Assembly: GCA_036010965.1 (NCBI GenBank)
Contig: DASCMO010000114.1
Span: forward strand, 1 to 64,000
Direction: 5' to 3'
Length of the DNA stretch: 64,000 nucleotides
DNA from: GCA-2686265 sp036010965
Lineage (GTDB): Bacteria; Planctomycetota; UBA1135; GCA-002686595
How positions within the stretch are numbered: position 1 is the first letter of the stretch; the number at the start of each line of letters is the position of its first letter. Below, one piece after another: positions 42,456 through 50,538 of the stretch. The notes under the pieces are model-generated. The model saw only the letters and a program-made list of their open reading frames with translations. It did not search any database and was not told the origin of the DNA. The position numbers and the translations under genes are program-made.

Positions 42456-43322
42456 CTAAAACCTGGCGCGCGCGGCCTCGTAGAGCGGCAGGATCTCCGG
42501 CAGCGCGCGCCGGATGTCCGCGATGCGCGTCCTCTCCGAGGGGTGGGTGGAGAAGAACTCCCCGATCGGCCCCCCGCCTGTGCCGCCACCGCTCGCCGCC
42601 ATGCGCTGCCAGAAACGAGCGGCTTCACGCGGGTCGTAGCCGGCGTTGGCCATGATCCGCAGTCCCTTCAGGTCGGCGCCCGATTCCTCGGAGCGTCCCC
42701 AGGGCATCAAGACCGCCAGTGAGCCGATGACGCTCGCGTCCTTGGCCTTCTCGGAGTCGTCCGCCAGGATCCCGATCAGGCCCGCGGCGGCAACCTCGCG
42801 CGTGGCTCGTTGCGTGCCGTGGCGCAGCAGGGCGTGGGAAATCTCGTGCGCCATGACGACTGCCAGACCGGCGTCGGTCTCTGAAACGGGCAACAGCCCA
42901 GAGTAGACGGCCATCTTGCCTCCCGGGAGGCAGAAGGCGTTGACGACGTCCGGGGCGTCGAGGACGGCCACCTGCCAGTCGAAGCGTTGGGCGAGAGCGC
43001 CGTCGAGTTCCTTGGCGGAGGTCACCAGGCGCTCGGTGACGCGCTGCACCATGGCCACCTCGGGGCCCGCGGAGAGGGTCGCGCTGTCGGCCAGTAGCTC
43101 CTCGAAGGCCCGGCTCCCCAGGGCCTTGTCCTGCTCCACGCTGTAGAGGTTGAGGTTCGGAAAGTCCGTGGAGGCGCAGGCCGGGGCCAGGGCGAGGCAG
43201 GCGAGCAGCGCCGCGCGAGCGGGGCTGGAGCGCTGAGTTCGCCCTGCGCGCTCCGCTTCACCGGGGTAGACTGACGCCCAATACCTGCGAACATCGTCAG
43301 CGTTGTGTGTCTGTCGCTTCAT
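42456..43322 (-). CDS. M48-family metallopeptidase, exported
   Basis: A 288-residue protein. A basic N terminus is followed by a hydrophobic stretch that ends LALAPACAS (residues ~37-51), a signal peptide and possibly a lipobox at Cys49. The catalytic zinc motif HEISH is at 159-163, with a downstream EESGADLKGL glutamate, as in BepA/YcaL-type M48 peptidases that act on outer-membrane proteins. The end block FFSTHPSERTRI is typical. I choose the ATG at 43322, with AAGGAA just upstream. It is divergent from gpmA. Confidence 0.83.
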   Translation of the reverse strand: MKRQTHNADDVRRYWASVYPGEAERAGRTQRSSPARAALLACLALAPACASTDFPNLNLYSVEQDKALGSRAFEELLADSATLSAGPEVAMVQRVTERLVTSAKELDGALAQRFDWQVAVLDAPDVVNAFCLPGGKMAVYSGLLPVSETDAGLAVVMAHEISHALLRHGTQRATREVAAAGLIGILADDSEKAKDASVIGSLAVLMPWGRSEESGADLKGLRIMANAGYDPREAARFWQRMAASGGGTGGGPIGEFFSTHPSERTRIADIRRALPEILPLYEAARARF

Positions 43323-43446
43323 CGGTTCCTTCGCGTTGTCCACCCACCTGCCGGCGCGGCGAGCCCCCAGTATGGCGCGGCGCCGAACTGGCGGCGAGCC
43401 CAGACACCGGACCCTTCCGCGTACCCATCCCCCGAGCCCAATCTCC

Positions 43447-44211
43447 ATGCCCACGCTCGTTCTTCTTCGCCACGGCCAGAGCCAATGGAACCTCGAGAAC
43501 CGCTTCACCGGCTGGAAGGACGTTCCCCTGAGCGAGAAGGGGCGCGCCGAGGCGGACGAGGCCGGCCGACGCCTGCGCGAGCACGACTGGGGCCACGACG
43601 GCCCGCTCTTCAACGTCGCCTACACTTCCGTGTTGCAGCGCGCGATCGAGACCCTCTGGCGGGCGCTCGAGGGGATGGAGTTGATGTGGATCCCGGTGCA
43701 TCGCACCTGGCGGTTGAATGAACGGCACTACGGTCGGCTGACGGGCCTCGACAAGGCTGAGACGGCAGCCAGGCACGGGGAGGAGCAAGTGCTCGTCTGG
43801 CGCCGCAGCTACGACGTGCCGCCCCCCGCATTCGATGTCGGGGATCCCGAGAACCCGGCGCTCGATCCGCGCTACGAGCACGCGGACTTCGACGAGCCGC
43901 CCGTGGCGGAGTCCACGGCCGCCGCTGTCGAGCGACTCATGCCCTGCTGGGAAGGGAGCATTGCACCGGCCTTGCGAGAGGGGAAGCGCGTGCTGGTCGT
44001 GGCCCACGGCAACAGCCTGCGCGGTCTCGTCAAGCACCTCGACGGGCTGAGCGAGGAGCAGATCGTCGGGTTGAACATCCCCACGGGCATGCCGCTCGTC
44101 TACGAGCTCGATGACGATCTGCACTCCGTGAGGAGCTTCTACCTGGCCGACGATGCCGAACTGGCCGCCGCCCAGAAGAGCGTGGCCGACCAGGGCAAAA
44201 CTCGCGAGTAG
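43447..44211 (+). CDS. gpmA: 2,3-bisphosphoglycerate-dependent phosphoglycerate mutase
   Basis: A 254-residue enzyme that interconverts 3- and 2-phosphoglycerate in glycolysis. The phosphohistidine loop is LLRHGQSQWNLENRFTGW (His9) and the second catalytic histidine is in VVAHGNSLRGLVKHLDG. NERHYGRLTGLDKAE and the C-terminal PTGMPLVYEL are also family blocks. The length matches dPGM. The frame is open further upstream, but the family start is the ATG at 43447. It converges with hscA, with 7 bases between the stops. Confidence 0.95.
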   Translation: MPTLVLLRHGQSQWNLENRFTGWKDVPLSEKGRAEADEAGRRLREHDWGHDGPLFNVAYTSVLQRAIETLWRALEGMELMWIPVHRTWRLNERHYGRLTGLDKAETAARHGEEQVLVWRRSYDVPPPAFDVGDPENPALDPRYEHADFDEPPVAESTAAAVERLMPCWEGSIAPALREGKRVLVVAHGNSLRGLVKHLDGLSEEQIVGLNIPTGMPLVYELDDDLHSVRSFYLADDAELAAAQKSVADQGKTRE

Positions 44212-44218
44212 GCGACCT

Positions 44219-46090
44219 TCAGACCTCGTCGAGCCTCTTGCCCGACAGGGCCGCGCGGGCCACGTCGTCCATGAGCACGGCCGCCAGGGGCATGCTGGCC
44301 CGCTCCAGCGCGTCGCGGGTGGCCTGGATCACGGCCAGGCTCTCGCCGTCTTGAATCGAGCGCGCGGAATCCATGGCTTCCTCCAGGTCCTCGACAGACT
44401 CGATGTCGAGTTGGCTGCGGGTCGCCTCGAGGTTGCGCTCGCAGGCTTTCAGCATGGTCCCGATCTCCGTGCCCAGGTTCGCCACCATGCTGGCTTCGTA
44501 GTCCTCCCGCGCATGCTCCAGAGACTCCTCGAGCATGCGGTCGACATCCTCGTCGCACAGCCCGTGCTTGGGATGGACCTCGATGTCCGCGCTGACGCCG
44601 GTGGACTCCTCGCGCGCCGTCACCCTCAGAAGGCCGTCGGCGTCCACGTGAAAGCGCACGGCGACTCGCGCCATGCCGGCAGGCATGGGCGGGATTCCCT
44701 TCAGGTGAAACCTCCCCAGGCTGCGGCAATCCCCCGCCAGCTCGCGCTCGCCCTGGACTACGTTGAAGTCGATTCCGGTCTGGTCATCCACGTAGGTCGT
44801 GAATCCCTCGGTCGCCTGGCAGGGGATGGTCGAGTTGCGCAGGATGACCTTGCTCACGGCGCCCCCCATGGTCTCGATGCCAAGAGAGAGCGGGATCACG
44901 TCGAGCAGCAGGATGTCGCGGCTCCCTCCGGCGAGGACATAGGCCTGTACGGCGGCGCCCAGGGCCACCACCTCATCTGGGTTGAGCTCGGTGTGCGGGG
45001 GCCGGCCGAAGAAGGCCTCGACCCGCGCGCGGACGGCCGGAATGCGCGTGGAGCCCCCGACCAGCACGACCTCGTCGATCGCTCCCGGCTCGAGGCCGGC
45101 ATCGGAGAGTGCCAGGCGACAGGAGTCCAGTGTCTTGTCGATCAGGCCGCCCGCCAGCTCCTCGAAATCGGTGCGTGTCACACGCCTGCGGAAGTGGATG
45201 CCCTTGTGGGGGACGATGAAGGAGATCTCGGCCTCGGGGTGCGTCGAGAGCTCGATCTTGCAGCGCTCCGCCGCGAGACGCGCCGCCTGCTGCAAGCTCG
45301 GGTCGGCCTGGTCCTCGGCGGAGAGTTGCCCATCCAGTCCGTCGCTGATGAGTTTCACCAGGGCGCGGTCGATGTCGTCACCGCCCAGGTGCGTGTCGCC
45401 CGCGGTCGCGAGGACCCGGAAGACCCCTTCCTCCAGGGACAGGACCGACACGTCCAGCGTTCCTCCGCCGAGATCGTAAACGACGATCTTGCCCCCCTCC
45501 GCGCTGCGGTCGAGGCCGTAGGCGAGACTGGCCGCCGTGGGCTCGTTGATGATGCGCATGACCTCGATACCCGCCAGGCGGGCGGAGTCGCGGGTGGCCT
45601 GGCGCTGCGTGTCGTCGAAGTAGGCCGGGACGGTGATGACCGCCCGCGGAATCTGCGTGCCGCCCTGGGTCTGGCAGGCGACGTCGTGCACGCGCATCAG
45701 GATCATCGACGACAGCTCCTGGGGCGTGTACGTCTGGCCGTGGATGTCGATCTGTAACAGGCCGTCGGCGTTCTCCGTGACCGGGAACGGGAAACTGGCC
45801 AGGTCGTCGCGCACGTCCTCCAGGCCGCGCCCCATCAAGCGCTTGATGCTGAAGATCGTGTGGGAGGGATCGACGATCGCCTGCTCGCGCGCCTTGCGTC
45901 CGACGACGGGCTTGCCGTCTGGTGGGAAGCGGATGACCGACGGGATGCTCCCCGTGCGACCTTCGGGCCGGATGATGACCGGGCGCCCGTCCTGCCATGT
46001 GGCCGCCAGGGAGTTGGTCGTCCCCAGATCGATGCCCATGACGACGGAGGGCTCCTCGTTGTTCAGTACGTCGAGCTCGATGTAGCCCAT
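44219..46090 (-). CDS. hscA: Hsp70-family chaperone HscA of the Isc system
   Basis: A 623-residue Hsp70. The nucleotide-binding domain has GIDLGTTNSLAATW, VYDLGGGTLDVSVL and VLVGGSTRIPAVR; the substrate-binding domain begins near 400 (DVIPLSLGIETMGGAVSKVI). The overall length and the short C-terminal lid fit HscA rather than DnaK. HscA binds the LPPVK motif of IscU, which is present here in iscU, and drives Fe-S cluster transfer. It is the last gene of the isc operon, 41 nt after hscB. Confidence 0.92.
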   Translation of the reverse strand: MGYIELDVLNNEEPSVVMGIDLGTTNSLAATWQDGRPVIIRPEGRTGSIPSVIRFPPDGKPVVGRKAREQAIVDPSHTIFSIKRLMGRGLEDVRDDLASFPFPVTENADGLLQIDIHGQTYTPQELSSMILMRVHDVACQTQGGTQIPRAVITVPAYFDDTQRQATRDSARLAGIEVMRIINEPTAASLAYGLDRSAEGGKIVVYDLGGGTLDVSVLSLEEGVFRVLATAGDTHLGGDDIDRALVKLISDGLDGQLSAEDQADPSLQQAARLAAERCKIELSTHPEAEISFIVPHKGIHFRRRVTRTDFEELAGGLIDKTLDSCRLALSDAGLEPGAIDEVVLVGGSTRIPAVRARVEAFFGRPPHTELNPDEVVALGAAVQAYVLAGGSRDILLLDVIPLSLGIETMGGAVSKVILRNSTIPCQATEGFTTYVDDQTGIDFNVVQGERELAGDCRSLGRFHLKGIPPMPAGMARVAVRFHVDADGLLRVTAREESTGVSADIEVHPKHGLCDEDVDRMLEESLEHAREDYEASMVANLGTEIGTMLKACERNLEATRSQLDIESVEDLEEAMDSARSIQDGESLAVIQATRDALERASMPLAAVLMDDVARAALSGKRLDEV

Positions 46091-46131
46091 AATCTGGCTG
46101 GTCTGGACGGTCCCCGGTCGAGGGGCGGATC

Positions 46132-46764
46132 CTAGCGGGAGGAGGCTTCCTCGATTCGCAGGGCTTCGAGCTGCGTGAGGGCGCGGTCGAGATAGCTGAC
46201 CGCGTTCAGGAGACGGCGGGCCTCAGTGAGCCTCTCGTCGGCCGCCTCGGGCGGAGGCACGAGGGCGGTGTTCAGCTGGTCGAACGAGCGCTGTTGGCGC
46301 CTGGAGAGTGTGGCCATCAGTTCGTCGAGTCCCGCGCGGTCCTGGGAGCCGGGAGGTGACTGGCGGGCTGTTTCGATCTGCTCGCCCCACTCCAGGACCT
46401 CCATCAGGAACTCGCGCGGCAACTGCTTCTCGTCTCCTCCGGAGGGGCCGCCGAGGGCCTCGATGACCCACTCGGCACGCCGAGCATCGTCGGTGAGGAT
46501 CTTGAAAGCGCCATTCAGGGCGGCCGAGTTCTCCTCGGCGGTGCGGCGCATCTCCTCGGAGGCCGTCGCGAAGAAGTCGGGGTGGACGAGCCTGCTGTAG
46601 CGCAGGAGTCGCCGCTCTAACTCCTCGGTGTCGACCCCGTAGTTCAAGGGCAGGCCGAAGGCCTCGAAGGGCGTCGGATCCCTCTCGGGGCTGAAGACTT
46701 GCCCGCAGCTGACGCAGCAGTAGGGCGTCTCCAGGAGCCTCTCGCAGTAGCGACAGGACTCCAT
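46132..46764 (-). CDS. hscB: Isc co-chaperone HscB with N-terminal Cys4 zinc-type module
   Basis: A 210-residue J-protein. Residues 4-20 (CRYCERLLETPYCCVSC) form a CxxC...CxxC element, most likely a zinc site, as in eukaryotic HSC20 and unlike E. coli HscB. The J domain follows (~32-100), with the key HPD at 61-63 (RLVHPDFF), and then the C-terminal HscB oligomerisation domain (~125-205) that binds IscU. It stimulates HscA's ATPase. I choose the ATG at 46764, with GAGGG upstream; an ATG at 46812 that overlaps the iscA stop (TGATG) is a good alternative and would add 16 residues. Confidence 0.88.
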   Translation of the reverse strand: MESCRYCERLLETPYCCVSCGQVFSPERDPTPFEAFGLPLNYGVDTEELERRLLRYSRLVHPDFFATASEEMRRTAEENSAALNGAFKILTDDARRAEWVIEALGGPSGGDEKQLPREFLMEVLEWGEQIETARQSPPGSQDRAGLDELMATLSRRQQRSFDQLNTALVPPPEAADERLTEARRLLNAVSYLDRALTQLEALRIEEASSR

Positions 46765-46811
46765 GGCACCCTCGCCCGCCTGCGGTGATCCGTCAGATCT
46801 GCGCGGGTCCA

Positions 46812-47138
46812 TCAGACCGAGAACGACTCCCCGCAGCCGCAGGTCTTGTTGGCGTTCGGGTTGCCGAACTTGAAACCGCGGCCCATCAGGTTGTCTTCGA
46901 AGTCGATCTCGGTGCCGCTGAGGTAAAGGAAGCTCTTGGGGTCGCACACGACCCGCACGCCGTCTACCTCGATGACCTGGTCGGTTTCGACGACCGTGTC
47001 ATCGAAACCGAGCGTGTAGGAAAATCCTGAGCAGCCGCCGCCCTTGACTCCGACCCGCAGGGCCGTGTTGTCGGGAAGGCTCTGCTCGTTGAGGATCCGC
47101 TTGACCTCCGAGACCGCTCTGGTCGTGACACTGATCAT
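46812..47138 (-). CDS. iscA: A-type iron-sulfur carrier IscA
   Basis: A 108-residue A-type carrier. The three conserved cysteines are Cys36 (GGGCSGFSY) and Cys100/Cys102 in the C-terminal TCGCGESF. The whole length aligns with IscA/ErpA. It receives Fe-S clusters or iron and hands them to targets. It starts 4 nt after iscU and its stop may overlap the hscB start. Confidence 0.94.
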   Translation of the reverse strand: MISVTTRAVSEVKRILNEQSLPDNTALRVGVKGGGCSGFSYTLGFDDTVVETDQVIEVDGVRVVCDPKSFLYLSGTEIDFEDNLMGRGFKFGNPNANKTCGCGESFSV

Positions 47139-47142
47139 GGCG

Positions 47143-47565
47143 CTAGTTTTTCATGGAACCCGCTTTGGGCTCCGTCTCATCGGAAGTGGCCTGCTGCTTG
47201 GCCTTGTAGTCGCTGATAGCAGACTTGATCGCGTCCTCGGCCAGGACGCTGCAGTGGATCTTGACGGGCGGCAGGGAAAGCTCCTGGACGATCCTCGTGT
47301 TGTCGATCGAGAGTGCCTCGTCGACGGTCTTGCCCTTGATCCACTCGGTGGCGAGTGACGAGCTGGCGATCGCGGAGCCGCAGCCGAAGGTCTTGAACTT
47401 GGCATCGACGATGCGGTCACCGTCGACCTCGATCTGGAGCTTCATCACATCGCCGCACTCGGGGGCACCGACCACGCCGGTGCCGACGTTGTCCTTGCCT
47501 TTGTCGAGGGACCCCACGTTGCGGGGGTTGTTGTAGTGGTCGAGGACCTTGTCGCTGTATGCCAT
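47143..47565 (-). CDS. iscU: Fe-S cluster scaffold IscU
   Basis: A 140-residue scaffold on which IscS builds [2Fe-2S] clusters. The three ligand cysteines are Cys37 (APECGDVM), Cys62 (TFGCGSAIASSS) and Cys105 (KIHCSVLAED). The LPPVK motif at 98-102, which HscA binds, is intact and supports function of the HscA/HscB pair. The N terminus MAYSDKVLDHYNNPRNVGSL is the Isc type rather than SufU. A C-terminal tail rich in Lys, Thr and Glu is slightly longer than usual. Confidence 0.96.
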   Translation of the reverse strand: MAYSDKVLDHYNNPRNVGSLDKGKDNVGTGVVGAPECGDVMKLQIEVDGDRIVDAKFKTFGCGSAIASSSLATEWIKGKTVDEALSIDNTRIVQELSLPPVKIHCSVLAEDAIKSAISDYKAKQQATSDETEPKAGSMKN

Positions 47566-47597
47566 GTCGTTGTGATGGGAGTGATGGTTCTGGTTCG

Positions 47598-48815
47598 TCA
47601 GTGGTCGCCGCTCCAATCGACCGTGCTGGGATCGATGCCATCCTGAACCATTTCGTAGAGGGGCGAGAGTTCTCGCAGGCGCTTCACTGCGCCGATCACC
47701 GACGCCGCGGCGTGTTCGATTTCTTCCTCGGTCGTGAATCGGCCGTAGCCGAAGCGAATCGAGCTGTGGGCGAGCTCGTCCCCCACATCGCAGGCGCGGA
47801 GCACGTGACTCGGTTCCAGGCTGGCGGAGGTGCAGGCCGAGCCCGAGGAGACCGCGACGTCGTCGACGCCCATGATCAGGGACTCGCCCTCGACGTAGCT
47901 GAAGGAGATGTTCGAGCAGTTGGGCAGACGGTGGTCGGGGTCGCCGTTGAGGTGGACGTGGTCGAGCTCCTCGAAGATCTGCTCCTCGAAGGTCCCGCGC
48001 AGGGCCAGGGCGTGCTTGCGGTCGGTCTCGAGCTCGCTCTCGCATAGCGCGCAGGCCTCGCCGAGGCCCACGATGCCGGGCACGTTCAGGGTTCCCGAGC
48101 GCATCCCGCGCTCGTGGCCGCCGCCGTCCATCTGGGCCACCAGGCGCACTCGCGGATTGCGGCGCCGCACGTAGAGGCAGCCGATGCCCTTAGGGCCGTA
48201 GATCTTGTGGGCCGAGAGGCAGAGCATGTCCACGCCGTCGGCGCCGACGTCCACGGGCACCTTGCCCACGGCCTGGGTTGCGTCGGTGAAGAACAGCACG
48301 CCGCGTTCGTGGCACAGCTCGCCGATTTCCCGAATCGGGTTGAGGGTCCCGATCTCGTTGTTGGCCCAGATCAGCGCCACTAGACAGGTGTCCTCGCGGA
48401 GGGCGTCGGCCACGGATGCGGCGCTGATACGACCGGTTCGGGAAGGCTTGAGGTAGGTCACCTCGAAGCCTTGCTTCTCGAGGTGCTTGCAGGTGTCGAG
48501 CACGGCCTTGTGCTCCACCTGACTCGTGACGATGTGCTTGCCTCGCGAGCTGTACATCTGCGCGACGCCCTTGAGCGCGAGGTTGATGGCCTCGGTCGAC
48601 CCGGAGGTGAACACGATCTCCTTGGGGGAGGCGCCGATCAGGGAGGCGATCTGTTTGCGCGCCCGGTCCACGGCTTCCTCGCCGGCCCAGCCGAAGGCGT
48701 GGCTGCGGCTGGCGGCGTTCCCGAAGCGGTTCGTGAAGTAGGGCAGCATGGCCTCGAGCACCCGCGGATCGACCGGAGTGGTGGCCTGGTAGTCGAGATA
48801 GATCGGAAGGTCCAT
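47598..48815 (-). CDS. iscS: cysteine desulfurase IscS
   Basis: A 405-residue PLP enzyme that takes sulfur from cysteine for Fe-S cluster assembly. The N terminus IYLDYQATTPVDPRVLEAM is typical. His102 (VEHKAVLD) is the catalytic acid/base, Lys204 (SAHKIYGPKG) binds PLP, and Cys328 in the loop SSGSACTSASLEPSHVL carries the persulfide. The length and loop are those of group I enzymes (IscS/NifS). If this genome makes selenocysteine, it could also feed selenium, which is inference. It lies 12 nt after iscR and 32 nt before iscU. Confidence 0.95.
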   Translation of the reverse strand: MDLPIYLDYQATTPVDPRVLEAMLPYFTNRFGNAASRSHAFGWAGEEAVDRARKQIASLIGASPKEIVFTSGSTEAINLALKGVAQMYSSRGKHIVTSQVEHKAVLDTCKHLEKQGFEVTYLKPSRTGRISAASVADALREDTCLVALIWANNEIGTLNPIREIGELCHERGVLFFTDATQAVGKVPVDVGADGVDMLCLSAHKIYGPKGIGCLYVRRRNPRVRLVAQMDGGGHERGMRSGTLNVPGIVGLGEACALCESELETDRKHALALRGTFEEQIFEELDHVHLNGDPDHRLPNCSNISFSYVEGESLIMGVDDVAVSSGSACTSASLEPSHVLRACDVGDELAHSSIRFGYGRFTTEEEIEHAAASVIGAVKRLRELSPLYEMVQDGIDPSTVDWSGDH

Positions 48816-48827
48816 GGAGTCGGGAGT

Positions 48828-49310
48828 TCAGCTCGCCGCGTTCGCGGGCAGGTCGGGCAGACGGGGTTGGACCACGGGCAGGGTGGAGGTGGTGAGGGCG
48901 AGCAGGGAGGTGGCGTGCATTTGGCGCCAGATGCTCTCGCGCAAGCGGTGGAGGGGGGAGCGGATGGGGCACTGGGGTTCGAGGTCGCACTCGCCGGAGG
49001 AGGCACCGTTCGGTCCTCGGGGCCCGGCGCTCTCGCATCCGGCCAGGGTCGGGGCGCCCTCAAGGGCTCCGACCACATCTCCGACCGTGATCACGTCGGC
49101 CGCATGGGCGAGGGCGTAGCCTCCGCTGGCGCCGCGCTGGGAGGCGACCAGGGAGGCGCGGCAGAGGTCCTTGAGGACCTCCGCCAGGAGGCGGCGGGGG
49201 ATGGCATAGAACTCGCTGATCTCACGCGCGCTGACGAAGGTCCCGTCCTGGTCCACCATGTGGACCAGGGCGATCAGGCCATATTCCGTACGCTTGGTCA
49301 GTTGCAGCAT
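48828..49310 (-). CDS. iscR: Rrf2-family Fe-S regulator IscR
   Basis: A 160-residue transcription regulator with an N-terminal winged helix (LQLTKRTEYGLIALVHM, AREISEFYAIPRRLLAEVLKDL). The ligand region holds three cysteines, Cys92, Cys108 and Cys114. E. coli IscR has C92, C98 and C104, so here ten residues (SAGPRGPNGA in type) separate the first from the second pair. With a [2Fe-2S] cluster it would repress the operon. It is the first gene of iscR-iscS-iscU-iscA-hscB-hscA. A dyad upstream may be its own operator. Confidence 0.88.
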   Translation of the reverse strand: MLQLTKRTEYGLIALVHMVDQDGTFVSAREISEFYAIPRRLLAEVLKDLCRASLVASQRGASGGYALAHAADVITVGDVVGALEGAPTLAGCESAGPRGPNGASSGECDLEPQCPIRSPLHRLRESIWRQMHATSLLALTTSTLPVVQPRLPDLPANAAS

Positions 49311-49336
49311 CGAGTCGATCCGGGCGGGCCCGCTGG

Positions 49337-49359
49337 ATAGGGCACTGATATGATGCTAT
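49337..49359 (-). promoter_or_regulatory. candidate IscR operator upstream of iscR
   Basis: The 23-base sequence begins ATAGGGCACTGATAT and ends GATGCTAT. Its ends form an ATAG...CTAT dyad, and the first 15 bases partly match the type-1 IscR consensus, but the right half is two bases short. It lies 27-49 nt before iscR, in the promoter position expected for autoregulation. Confidence 0.35.
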
Positions 49360-49588
49360 TTGGCGGGCGAGAAAAGGGCCGGCACAGGCCCGACCGATGG
49401 GGGGCAGACCCTCCAACCCCTGTATTCTAGTCTCTCCCGAGGGCTAGAGCCAGCCCGGCTCCTCGAAAACTACCCCTTACGGGAGGTTTGGATTCCTGCC
49501 CGGGGAGAAGGACACCTCCCGGGGAGGCCTGCCAAGGGTGTTCTTGATCTCCTCAAGAGTGCCCGCCCCGGGGCCCGATGGAGTGTTC
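49360..49588. other. divergent intergenic region between iscR and a zinc-ribbon gene
   Basis: About 230 bases with several short GC dyads and moderate A+T around 49432-49485. No gene is visible. It should hold the promoters of both neighbours. Confidence 0.4.
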
Positions 49589-49810
49589 ATGAGCGCTGAC
49601 CACGAGTCCCGTTGCTTCCGATGCGGGCAGCCGGCGGGGGATCCGCCGCGCTTCAACTTCCTGTCCAACGGTTCGCCCTGTCCGACCTGCCGGGATCGGC
49701 TTCTGGATTCCCTGCGACCGGCGCTGCCAGGTGGGGGCCAGACCCCTGCTGCGGGCGCATGCACGGAGGCTCCGGCCCCCGTGGTCGAGGGCTCCGAAGA
49801 GAGTTCCTGA
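49589..49810 (+). CDS. small zinc-ribbon protein
   Basis: A 73-residue protein with CFRCGQ at ~9-14 and CPTCRDRLL at ~31-39, two CxxC knuckles about 20 residues apart that should bind one zinc ion. A Pro/Ala/Gly-rich tail follows. The ATG at 49589 has GGAG 6 nt upstream. I do not recognise a named family; the pattern resembles short planctomycete zinc-ribbon proteins. It is divergent from the isc operon. Confidence 0.68.
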   Translation: MSADHESRCFRCGQPAGDPPRFNFLSNGSPCPTCRDRLLDSLRPALPGGGQTPAAGACTEAPAPVVEGSEESS

Positions 49811-49909
49811 CTGCCGCTCGCTCGCGCCCGCGCGCGAAAGGAGTGCGGTGGCGGAGGCGGCCCGAGGGTGAGCCCGGCGCCGTCTCGCCGGGGTGCAGTT
49901 GCCCTTCCC

Positions 49910-50341
49910 TCATTCTCGGTCCGGGGGATTGGTAGCCAGGCAGGCCCGCACCTCGTCGGGCAAGGGAGTCACCGGCCTGTCGGGGGCGCCCAGGTCCACG
50001 CAGGCCAGCTCCAGCCATGCGGTGGCCAGCAGGGTGTCATCAGCAGCTCGCCGGATCTCGTAGTCAAAGGCGACCGACGCCGCCTTCAGACGGGCGACGC
50101 GCGTGCGGATGCACAGCTCATCCCCGTACAGGGCCGCTTCCCGATAGCGCAGTTCGATGCGGCGCACCGGGAGCCCCAGGCCCTGGCGCTCGATCTCGGC
50201 GTAGGAGAGGCCGCGCTCTTCCATCAAGCGCGTGCGGCCGTCTTCGAGGTAGAGCAGGTAGCTGGCGTGGTGCACGACGCCCATCTGGTCGGTCTCGGCG
50301 TAGCGGACGCGCGCGCGATGGGTGTGGAATCCTCCATTCAT
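49910..50341 (-). CDS. acyl-CoA thioesterase, YbgC/4HBT family
   Basis: A 143-residue hotdog-fold enzyme. The active-site block VRYAETDQMGVVHHASYLLYLEDGRTRLMEERG has the catalytic Asp18 and the H-H-x-x-Y pattern of YbgC/4-hydroxybenzoyl-CoA thioesterases. It hydrolyses acyl-CoA thioesters; in other bacteria YbgC sits in the tol-pal operon, but no tol gene is near. The 99 bases before its stop toward the zinc-ribbon gene contain no gene. Confidence 0.85.
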   Translation of the reverse strand: MNGGFHTHRARVRYAETDQMGVVHHASYLLYLEDGRTRLMEERGLSYAEIERQGLGLPVRRIELRYREAALYGDELCIRTRVARLKAASVAFDYEIRRAADDTLLATAWLELACVDLGAPDRPVTPLPDEVRACLATNPPDRE

Positions 50342-50538
50342 GGCCCCATTGGAGCGTCCCAGGGCCTCGCCGCACAGGGGGAGCCCGCCAGCAGCGGGTC
50401 CGGTCGCCGCGGCGTCGCTCGCCTGGAGAGGCGCCGAACCTTCTCTTGAGAACCTCCAACAAGGGTGTTCGGGGCACTATCGGACGATCTGCCGAAACTG
50501 CACACTGAGCCCTGGGCGGACAGCGCCCCGCCTGATCA

